Assembly: GCF_010183535.1 (NCBI RefSeq)
Contig: NC_071332.1
Coordinates: forward strand, 1,240,001-1,304,000
Direction of reading: 5' to 3'
Length of the DNA: 64,000 bases
DNA from: Caenorhabditis remanei
Lineage: Eukaryota > Nematoda > Chromadorea > Rhabditida > Rhabditidae
In this document: piece after piece, positions 51,779 through 61,150 of the stretch
How positions within the stretch are numbered: position 1 is the first letter of the stretch
Layout: every line of letters starts with the position of its first letter
Program-made: the position numbers and the translations under genes
The notes under the pieces: model-generated
What the model was told of the DNA's origin: nothing
Databases searched by the model: none
Seen by the model: only the letters and a program-made list of their open reading frames with translations

Positions 51779-53590
51779 TCAGACGTATGTTGTCGATTTT
51801 GGAATAGCAACTGCACTTTTCTTTAGCTTCTTCCGAAAAATGGTTCCCATGATCTTTCCTCGAGCCTGAAAAAGAAATTTACATATTTTACATTACAAAA
51901 TGTTTAATCTTACAACATGACTAAATGCCAAAAGCAACCACGGTTGTACCAGACTCAACCCGTCACTGATAAACGGGATAAACGTAGCTAACATCACTGC
52001 CATCTCGCTTCCAACAAATTTGAGTCTTGTTACACTTAACACAGTCCCACAGAGTTGAACGAGACAAGTGATACATGTGATCATGATGAAGTTGGATTCG
52101 GCTTTGTAGCGGATTTGGGTTTGGAGGTTTCGGAGGACTGTTACACTGATGAAGTTGATGGCGACGGAGAGGACTGTGGAGATGATCATGAAGGGAATGC
52201 AGATGGAGAAGACTTCGTCGATCGCCTGGAATGGGAACAAGATATGGATGACCTTTTTGTGGAGTGGTCGAGCAATTTACTTTACTTGTCAATTGGGCCG
52301 AAACTAGCCACTCGCTTGAAGCTGAGAATCTACCGCGGGCCGGGATAAAGTATCAAAAACGCAATAGTGGCGAAAAAAGCAATTTTAATCCGGCTCGCGG
52401 TACATTAACGAATAGCCATTCGGCCCGTATTAGGCCACGGACATAGAGCTCGCTGAGATCTACATTTTGGTATATTTTTCGCCGGTCCGTCTTGATCCGT
52501 TTCGGCCTTGTTGACAAGTAGGCTCTATTCCAGCAAGGAAACGTTACACGCATATTCTCGGGTGTACCTTCACAAGGGAACCCCAAGCACTTGCAATTTT
52601 GGAATTTGATGAGAATGCTAACATATGCTTGTCTAGGCCTGAATAGACTCCCCTGAAATTTTTGGAATCCGCTCAGCACTTTGAACCGAGATATGAGCCC
52701 TCAAAGTTTACAGCTCCTTAACCATAGGAAACCGACTATCAATGTCACATCGTGGTAGCATCTGATGCCGTGTAGAACATCTCTATCGCTAGAAGCGATG
52801 TGCGGAATTCCGCCTTCCGCCTTCTGCCTTTTGCTTTCCGCCGCTTTTTTTCATACTGCCTTCCGCTTTCCCCTTTCCACCCAAAACTTTTTTATTCCGT
52901 TTTCCGCCTTCTGCCATTTCAAAAACCGCATTCCGCTCAACTCTGCACGCTATCCAGCTCTCTCTTCGCCACTCACCATATTTGTTGTTATAGAATAAGT
53001 GTCCGTTGTATTCAAATAGGTCAGTTGAGTATCGTAGTGTAAGACGACTTTGGTATTCAATAACGGAACGAAACATATCAAAACGATAGCGATCCAGGTG
53101 TACTTCCGCCAGAGCTAAATTACCCAATTTTTCAAATAATTTCTCATAGTCAGTATTCCCCACTTACCGGCTCAAAAGTGTTGTACTTGAGCATAACAGA
53201 CAAACGATTCAACGAAACTAGAGTGGTAATTGCATACTGGACATACGCCATGTGGAAATTCATCAGCATTATGAAGTCTAGCAGGATCGAGTTAGCTGGA
53301 ATATTTATTTGCTTTACTGAAAAAAACAATTAAAGTCTGAAAATACCAAGGATTCTGTAGAATGCACCAATAAAGCTGTTGTACCCAATGATTGCCGGGA
53401 TTCGAGTTTTGAAATAATTATTAAGAAACGTGAATAGGTTCAAGGCGCCATCGTACAAGTAGAGATGGAAGAATGATGAGTCAAAGGTCTTACGGTAGCG
53501 GAGGATAATGAAGAAGGTTAGGATGTAGAGGACGAATGATGGTATACCATAGAAGAGGTAGATACAAAATGTTAGCCAAGCAGAGAGCAT
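51779..53590 (-). CDS. Serpentine chemoreceptor, Srv-type (gene 8 of the cluster)
   Basis: Minus-strand exons 53347-53590, 53168-53295, 52977-53114, 51914-52225 and 51779-51865 join in phase, giving 302 residues starting MLSAWLTFCIYLFYGIPS. Marks parallel gene 7: KTFDSSFFHLYLYDGALNLF, RIPAIIGYNS, HMAYVQYAITTLVSLNRLSV, FEP|LWRKYTWI, IPFMIISTVLSVA, AESNFIMITCITCLVQLCG, FISDGLSLVQPWLL. The tail begins ARGKIMGTIFRKK instead of IR-K and ends KSTTYV. Exon sizes equal those of gene 7, so the two are a tandem duplicate; both lack the extracellular Cys pair near TM3. Intron 3 (751 bases) holds a family C element and TCCGCCTTCTGCC-type repeats (52805-52930). Presumed chemosensory GPCR. Confidence 0.88.
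52283..52519. mobile_element. Family C MITE in srv gene 8 intron 3
   Basis: The ends TACTTGTCAATTGGGCCGAA and CGGCCTTGTTGACAAGTA face each other. Inside, ATTAACGAATAGCCATTCGG and GATCTACATTTTGGTATATT mark family C. The left half is shortened compared with the copy at 46569. Confidence 0.75.
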
Positions 53591-55887
53591 GTTGGGAAGA
53601 GCTGAAAATTTGGATTAGAGTTTTGAAGCGGGAAAGAGCTATGGAGTCTGGACGGGTCTACGCAAAGACTCAGATTCAAAAAACCAAACTCTAAAATACC
53701 ACGTGAAGAAAAAAAAAATCACAACCACATAACAAAGAGATTTGGCTTGTAACTGCTAATTTAGGTGTCTGACTCAAAATTTTAAAATCTTTTCACCCGC
53801 AGACATCACATATACATAATTTTGACGAAAACGAGAAAAATATGCAAATTTATTTTCACAACTAGAATGGAGCATGTCAACTAGTGATTAATCCGCGTTT
53901 TAATTCTGAGAAGAGAAGGGATAAGGTGATTAGAACGAAAGCGACCAACTTACTCTCCCGGGAGGATTCAGAAGTGAATAACAGGAACGTGAAGAGGTGG
54001 AGAGAAGAGTTCAAGAGTTTAAACATTGAAGAAATGTGATGTTTCAGAAGAATTTTGGAAAGGAAAGGGGATGAAGACAGTACAGGAACCATGGCTGTCA
54101 AAAATAGCGCTCGAAATTGGGCGTCCCATTTTTTTCCAGTCATTTTGGAAAACAGTTAATTTTTGTCGGAGAGTAGTCAAATTTTGCCTGAAGACATAGC
54201 TGAGGACGTGACTTCCAAAGTTTGAAGAATATAGGTTTATCATTTTATGACTATCCGAGTTGGAACTCGCGAGACGTCCCAACTCGTCCCATTTCAAGCG
54301 CTAGTCAAAAAGGCCATGGGGGAAGTTTTATATCAGAGTTCCCAGACATGGAAAATTTTCGCTCCTACCCTATGAAACTTATATTTTTGAAAGCAACAAG
54401 TCGAGAGGTTTCGAATGAGCATAATCATTGAAAATATTCACAATTTTCGTGGTGTGACCCGAAATTGGAGACATGAGTGTTCAGAGTAGTACTTTTTTAC
54501 AAAAACCACACATTTTCCTTTATTTCAAGCTAATCCCTGTATGAAATGGTCAAAAACTGATCGAGTTACAGATTGTTTGATTTCAATAAAGCGCAGTTGT
54601 GAAAGCACAAAAAAGTTTCGCCTCTGGGACGCTTTTAAACCAGACCGAGATGAGGGAGGGACATCAAAAATTAAAGAGCTCAGAAACTTTCTGCAAAAAA
54701 TGGCCCATGTGGGGACTTTGGGAAATTCTCACAACGGTTTTCCCTAGACATTTTCAAATGTCGTGAGTAAATTTGTTTTGTTTTTCATGTTTAGATAGTT
54801 TTTTTGCGAAAAAGGTTAAGAAAGAACACAAATCAGAGATTTTTGAATCCATAAGTTTTCATGTTTGAACAATGCAAAAATCTGAAATTTTATGAGCAAA
54901 GATAAATCAAATTGAGTTTTACATCCGAAAATCTTTCATCATAACTACATCACATTTTGGAGATGAAAACCAAAGGTCACTAAGAAAAAAAATCTAGTTC
55001 ATTCGTGAATGCATAAAAAAGAAGAAACAGGTGAAACATAATTGTTTTCCCTCTGTCATAGACACTCTATTCTGATGTGATGTGTAAACAATTATTATTA
55101 TTTTTTTCGAAATCGGATTTGTAAATCTGAAATTTAAAAAAAAACAAAGTAATTCATAAAAAGAATAATTTGTTTCTGATGTAGCAAAGAGAGTTGAACA
55201 ACAGGTTCTGGAAAAAACACGCTCTGAAAAAGCTTTCTTTCATCTTTCTAGTCTTTTTACTACGGAGTGACCTTTAACTACAGTATTGACCATACAGAAT
55301 GCGACACTTGCAGTTTTTAGTTGAAAATGGTCAACTTTGTGAGTGTGAGACGGCCTCCCTGATAGTTTCATAATATTGATTGTTTATGGAATGTAAAGAT
55401 CACAAATAAAGCTCCATTCTTGTAGTTGACAACTTTTTTGTACGGGCGCGTCCTAAGAAGTTATCAATCGTCAAAGAATATTCTCGAAAATTTTGCCCTT
55501 TTTTATTTCTAAAAGAAGACGTTTTTGAGTTGTTTTCATTGACTGCCTGTAGCTTTTTGGGATGTGCCTGTGCAAAAAAGTTGTTCACTAAAAAAATGAA
55601 GCTCTATTTTTTTTCTATACACTCCATAAACAATCAATATTGTGATACAAGCAGATAGGCCGTCTCACATTCACAAAGTTGACCATTTTCAACTAAAAAC
55701 TGCAAGTGTCGCATTCTTTATGGCCAGCACTGTAAGTAGGAATTATGACCCAAATCATCGGATATCTGAAACCATTAAGATGACAAATAGGGTATCAAAT
55801 TTATCTCGGTAAAATACAAACACACTTACTGAAATTCAAAAAAACGAGGAAGTATATTTATTGAAATTCAAGTTCACAAAAAATGAA
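53591..55887. other. Intergenic region between srv gene 8 and the F-box B gene
   Basis: No gene was supported. A minus-strand ORF at 53877-54143 (88 codons) has no recognisable domain or splice support. Worn family F words occur at 54200-54470, and a family B MITE is at 55281-55732. The rest is AT-rich. Confidence 0.5.
55281..55732. mobile_element. Family B MITE (copy related to 15562-15958), TA-flanked
   Basis: The left end CAGTATTGACCATACAGAAT is preceded by TA (55279-55280) and the right end ATTCTTTATGGCCAGCACTG is followed by TA (55733-55734). The arms share TTTTTAGTTGAAAATGGTCA and GAGACGGCCTCCCTGATAG with the copy near 15.6 kb. Non-coding, about 450 bp. Confidence 0.85.
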
Positions 55888-57480
55888 TCAATAAGAATTA
55901 CCAACAAAATCCGGCCAAACAATCATCCAAAACTGCTTTGAGTCAGGTCCAAAATCTACGATTGTCGCTTTGACGTCATCAGTCGTTCTTTTGATATCAA
56001 CACCAGCAGTGATAGTATGATGAATATTTTCTTCACTGAAAAAGGAAACTGTATGTAATTATGTACAGTACCATCCAAAAAAGTACCATATTTCGTCTTT
56101 TTAAGTTAAAATTGACCAACTTTGAGAGTGTGCAATGGTAATATTGATTGTCCCATCTAGTAGATTTTTAATTAATCATACATACCAAAGGTAGAGCTTT
56201 CTTTTTGTAGTTGACAACTTTTTTGTATAGACACTCCCTAGAGAGTTATGGTCATTTCGAGACGACAGCTCAAAAATCTCCCTATTTGCACTGACATTGG
56301 ACGATTTTAGGGAGAAATTACTTTGTCGATATGTAACTTGCTAGGGAGTGTCCGTACAAAAAATTTGTCAACTACAAAAAATGGAGTTCTACACTTGGTC
56401 TGTTTGATCCCGTGAAAAGTTATTTTGTGGGACAATTAGTCACACTCTCAAAGTTGGACAATTTCAACTGAAAACGGCCAAAGTTGTATAACCTTTTGAC
56501 CGGTACTGTACATATATCACACTTACTTTACATAGGATCTCTTCATATCATTGCCCATTTCTATGAAGTCAACATCATCCAACAATGAATCAAGATCGAT
56601 CAATTCTTCACAGGTAACATAAATTTCTTTTAACTCAAAACAACCTCCACTTTTCCAATGCTTCAAGAACACATTCATATCTTGGCGCGTTAATACCGAA
56701 TCTTGTAAGATAACATATTTGCAGTTCATCATCAATAAATGATCCTGATTTATCCAAAAACTTGGAAAAATGTATATACTATCAATGTTGATGTGAGGCA
56801 TTGCGGCGGGACGGTAGTCTCTCGAAGGTTTCACAAATACAGTAAGATTCTTGGTGAGTCTATAAGATTCTATTACTTGGTCGAGATCTTGATCGGTTTT
56901 TGATGTAAATTCGCAATGAAGGAATTCTAATGACTGTTGGGTCCTCATAACCCAATTAAGCGCCCGTCTATGCTCGTTTTCAGCAAATTGATTTCCAAGA
57001 AGTACTTTATAAATATTCTGATTAAATATTTCACGGGCGTAATTTCCAATCTCGGTCAACCCAACGATTCGATCTTCCCAGTATGTCTTCAAGCAAGGCT
57101 CTTCACATACAACACCCATTTCTACAGGAATATTGGAAAACTCTCCAATTTTTACAGTACTCAGTGCTCGATTTTTTGAAAGCGTTGAAATTTGTTCCAC
57201 TTTCAAAAGCAACTCAATTGTCATGTCATCTGAGTGTTTTAGACAATTCATTGCACCAAATCCCAAGTCAAGTTGAACATTTTTCGAAGGTCCTCGGTAT
57301 GATATTGCAAGTTTTTTCGCCCTTTGAGAGCACAATGAGATATTTATTCTGGAATGAAAAAGTGGAACATTTTGGTTTTATTTTGGGTAAAACTCACATT
57401 CCTTGAGGTCCGAAATGATCGAAAACTTCTTGGATAGCAAGGTAGGGAAGAGAGAATAGAGGGAAATAAGCGGACGTCAT
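55888..57480 (-). CDS. F-box protein with FBA_2 domain (F-box B type)
   Basis: Minus-strand exons 57398-57480, 56527-57348 and 55888-56035 join in phase, giving 350 residues. The first exon starts MTSAYFPLFSLPYLAIQEVF, an F-box (LP-A-QEVF, then ISLCSQRAKKL) spanning the first intron. Residues about 205-275 carry the F-box-associated type 2 pattern: IYIFPSFWINQDHLLMMNCK, then LTRQDMNVFLKHWKSGG. In this nematode-expanded family the F-box binds a SKP1-related protein and FBA_2 is thought to choose the substrate for an SCF ubiquitin ligase. A donor GTAAGT overlaps the in-frame stop at the end of exon 2, and the third exon adds about 50 residues (AGVDIKRTTDDVKATIVDFG) typical of FBA_2 tails. Its second intron is almost entirely one family B MITE. 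It interrupts the srv cluster on the same strand. Confidence 0.88.
56066..56508. mobile_element. Family B MITE in the F-box B gene intron 2, TA-flanked
   Basis: CAGTACCATCCAAAAAAGTA at the left and TTTTGACCGGTACTG at the right are flanked by TA (56064-56065 and 56509-56510). The interior is an imperfect palindrome with GTAGTTGACAACTTTTTTGT. It makes up 443 of the 491 intron bases. Confidence 0.85.
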
Positions 57481-57680
57481 TGAACTAGGGAATGACTGTC
57501 GTAAAGAGTGAGTACTGGTTTCTCGTAGGTCGACGAGCAGATGGCTGAGATGTTGTTGTACTCAAGATTAACGGGATACGCTGCAGATGGGAATGTGTAA
57601 GTGCTAAGTGGTCAATGTACCCTCACGTGAACAATCGTCAATGAGACAAACGAAGGAGGGAGGGAGTGTCAGGAGTACTG

Positions 57681-58213
57681 ACTAGGGAGGGATCCCGAGT
57701 CGAGATGGAGTTACTGGTCGAGATATATATCACTAGAACGGAAATTTTGCGCTGATTTCAAATCTGTATTCTGTTTTTGCTGAACGATCTCGTGCAAAAA
57801 GTTGATCGCGTTTTTGTGGCTTCTCGGTGTAAAAATGAGCATTTAAAAGACACCCACAATTAACGTTTTTCAGATTTTTCTCAAATTTTTTTGTGTTGTA
57901 TGTATGAGTACGGATGGAAAGATGATTTTTGCATTTATAAAATTTTCTAAAGTTCCAACACAAACAATACAATCTTCATAATTGGAAATACCCGTACAAC
58001 ACAAAAAATTTGAAAAAAATTTCAAAAACGTTAATTCCGGGTGTCTTGAAAATGCTCACTTTTACACCGAGAAGCCACAAAATTGCGAATAACTTTTTTC
58101 ACGAGATCGTTCAGCAAAAACAGAATACATATTTGAAATCAGCGCAAAATTTCCGTTCTAGTGATATATATCTCGTCCTGTAACTCCATCTCGACTCGGG
58201 ATCCTTCCTTAGT
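57681..58213. mobile_element. Family D palindrome
   Basis: The arms ACTAGGGAGGGATCCCGAGT and its imperfect inverse (ACTCGGGATCCTTCCTTAGT) run inward through GAGATATATATCACTAGAAC, TTTTGCTGAACGATCTCGTG and GGCTTCTCGGTGTAAAAATG, with a centre near 57950. It is longer than the copy at 41180-41559. Non-coding. Confidence 0.85.
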
Positions 58214-58744
58214 GAAGTTATATGTATTTTTCTAATTGCACATTCCGATACTTCAGAAAATTCTAAGGAACTTTTATTATTGACGCAAATACTATAAATC
58301 TCTCTGGACACCATAATCCTCGGTCTCCCGATTCAATAGGAGCTTTGTTGAAACAGTTTTTCCGCTCGGTCGTGTACTCCTCGCGGACAAAATGTGTCGA
58401 TTTTTTACATCACAGATTCAGAATTCGAACGACGTCAGAACATTTTATGGAAAAACTGGGGAAACGAGGAATTGAGCAAAAAATATTATCCGAGAGGACT
58501 ACACTGCGCGAAAATACATGAAAATCTCAAGTTTTGAAGGTTTTCAAGCATTTTTCTGACTCAAAACGGCATTTTTCAGTCAGAAGTGACAATTTATGTA
58601 ATTGAATTTTTCAACACAAATAACACTTTTTTTCACAGATAAATTGGAAATCGGAAATTAAGATGGGTGAATTTTAAGTCAAAACCGACAGAAAATCGGC
58701 ACAAAATGAATAAAAACTCCGAAAAATAATTTTTCGATGACAGT

Positions 58745-58857
58745 AAGACAACTGCGCTCTACCGAAATTACTTTAAAAATGTATCTTCTTCTCTGAATCT
58801 CTCAATTTCACACACTATTTCTTTCGGTTTCGGTAGAGCGCGGTTGTAAGAAGCGTG
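58745..58857. mobile_element. Family G short MITE
   Basis: ACAACTGCGCTCTACCGAAA and TTTCGGTAGAGCGCGGTTGT face each other around a pyrimidine-rich centre. The right flank AAGCGTGCCGTGCTAATAAA matches that of the copy at 63010-63105 (TAGCGTGCCGTACTAGTAAT), so the real terminus extends some 15 bases farther. Confidence 0.8.
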
Positions 58858-59110
58858 CCGTGCTAATAAAGCGGCTCGAAGTACAGAAGTGGTTGAAGAA
58901 AAACATTTGATGTCATCGGTTTGGAAGTAAAATAATGTTAATCATGTTAACACTTCTGAAATGTTTTACTGAACTTTTCAATATAGAGCGCTCTTTCATT
59001 TTTTGATGTCAGTGACTTTTTGTAATTGATTTACATGGAGAACAACAGACCACATTAATTTATTCAAGTTTTAAGGTTTTACAGAAAAAACCCAAAATGT
59101 AAAGAAAAGT

Positions 59111-60984
59111 TCACCATGTGTTAGATCTCGGAACAAACAAGATGCTCGTCTTCATTTTCAACCCAAGCATACAGCTTATTTTTTCCCGTATCTGAAAAAA
59201 AGAGTTTCCCCATTTTCCATAAAATTCCTCCTACCGCTTGACTGAATCCAAGTAACAACCAAGGCTGAATCAAAGTCAATCCATCACTGACAAACGGAAG
59301 AATAAATGCAAATACTCTACAAATTGGGAGCCCGACAGTCCAGACAATGGCAACACTCAAAACTGTGCCAAGAATTTGTACAAGACATGTTAGAGACATA
59401 ATTATTATTAAATTAGTCTCCACTTTCTGTCTTAATTGAGCCTTCATACTTCGGACTATTGATAGAGAGGCGATATTTAGTGTCGCTGAGATAATGGTGG
59501 TTATAACCATGAAGGGGATCAAATACTTGAAGACGGCACTGCTCGGCTGAAAATCTGTTATTGCACAGAAACACTGAACCTTTCAAACCTACCATCGGTG
59601 ACTCATACTTATAACTGTCAGTATCATTCAAGTACAGTATTTCAGTTTCATAGTTTCTCAGAGTATTGACAGCTGGAAGAATATAAATGGTGAGCATTAA
59701 GAGCCAGGTATAGTGTTTCCAAGCGGGTTCAATCCAAGTGTATTTGAGGAGTACTGAGAAACGGTTCAATGAAATGAGTGCAGTGGTAGCATACTGTACA
59801 TAGGCCATGTGAAAGGTCATAGCGGTAAGGAAGTTGCTGAACGAGGTGTAGGTACCTGGAATTGGGCTGGGTGTTAAGAATGTACGGTAGGTAACAGAGC
59901 TCGGAGACGTTTTGGAACCAGATATTTAAAAACTGAGACATTTGAGAACCTCGACAGCCCTGATTCTGAGAAGTTCAGTATCGCTCAAAAGGTGATCAAT
60001 TTTGTTTGTTTTCAGTGGAAAATAGTCAATTTTGACTGTGTATTTGGGCGCCACCTGGTTATCCAAGAAATTATATTTTGTATGGGTTGGACAGAGCAAA
60101 AATAGCACATCTTTTTTTTGTTGACCAATTTTTTGTATTGACACTCTATTGTCAAAGTTACAGGTCTCCGAAGTGTTTTGGAGTTTTTCCCTTTGACACC
60201 TGTTTTCATGGTAGTATCCCTACAAAAAAAATGGTCAACTACAAAAATTATATTCTATTTTGGCTCTGTCTAGCCCATACAAAATGACATTTGCCAGGCA
60301 ATCAGGTGACACCAAAATACACTTTTAAAGTTGATAACCTTATGAGCACTGCACAATTAATTTGAACCGGAGCGGAAGCGTGTCCTCTGCCTGTTGAATT
60401 TAAAACCAGCTCACCGCCCTTGTCTTCCCTACACTACAGCTACACTAGACTAGTCGCCCTTGCAACCGTGCCCCATTGATAATCGTGTCTTTTATAGTAG
60501 CGTTCCAAATGCAAAACTACTGATGATCGAAAGTACATCCAAGCTCAAAAGATCTCCGTTCTCTATTATACACGCGGAAATGTTTTTGAAAGTCTCCTTT
60601 AACTACTGTAACCGTATAAAACAGGAATCCGTCTTGTCAAACCTTTAAATAAGCCCAGTGTCAGGTTAAATTCAAATTTTGAAACTAAATTGAAAATCTC
60701 CATGTTCCAGATTTCCAGCCATAACTTAAAACAAACCCACCTATATAAAGATAAAACGATGTCAGCAGTGTTCCTGTCCTCGTGATACTCATTAATCTAA
60801 CCTGTACAAATCCCACCAAAAAAGTGTAAATATTCATGAAACCGTCGAACAAAAACAATTGAAAAAACGAGGAGTTGAATATCTTCCTATTCTTCAAAAC
60901 CACAAAGAAAGTGATAAAGTACAGTATGACAGATGGTACTGAGTAGAAAAGGAAAATCAAGAATATAGACCAAGCAGGTGACAT
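59111..60984 (-). CDS. Serpentine chemoreceptor, Srv-type (gene 9 of the cluster)
   Basis: Minus-strand exons 60741-60984, 59593-59855, 59235-59546 and 59111-59191 join in phase, giving 299 residues starting MSPAWSIFLIFLFYSVPS. Marks are KIFNSSFFQLFLFDGFMNIY, RLMSITRTGT (Cys pair lost), HMAYVQYATTALISLNRFSV, IEPAWKHYTWL, IPFMVITTIISATL, VETNLIIIMSLTCLVQILG, FVSDGLTLIQPWLL and the tail IREKISCMLGLKM ending RSNTW. The intron that separates TM3 from TM4 in other members (after FEP) is missing here, so two exons are fused. The 885-base first intron contains a family B MITE. Presumed chemosensory GPCR. Confidence 0.87.
59976..60351. mobile_element. Family B MITE in srv gene 9 intron 1
   Basis: CAGTATCGCTCAAAAGGTGA at the left and GATAACCTTATGAGCACTG at the right face each other. 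The interior shares TATGGGTTGGACAGAGCAAA and ATCAGGTGACACCAAAATAC with the copy at 11488-11926. TA flanks are not preserved. Confidence 0.75.
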
Positions 60985-61150
60985 GGAGGAAGATTGAAAG
61001 AAGAAGAATGAATTTTCAAAAGTACGAGGGGAATCTGCAGAAAATAAAAAAAGTTTCTGCTTTAGTCAATTTGAGCGTAAATGTACTGCATGAGTAGTTT
61101 TTTAAGGGATGGAAAATCAGAGAATCATGCTAAAAAATTAAAATAAAACA

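Larger units (their letters stand above)
57481..59110. other. Intergenic region between the F-box B gene and srv gene 9
   Basis: No gene is supported. A family D palindrome (57681-58213) and a family G MITE (58745-58857) account for about half; the remainder is AT-rich. Confidence 0.6.

Noticed and set aside
53877..54143. 88-codon minus-strand ORF with an ATG-like start.
   Set aside because: No recognisable domain, no neighbouring exon with fitting phase, and Leu/Ser/Phe-rich low-information composition.
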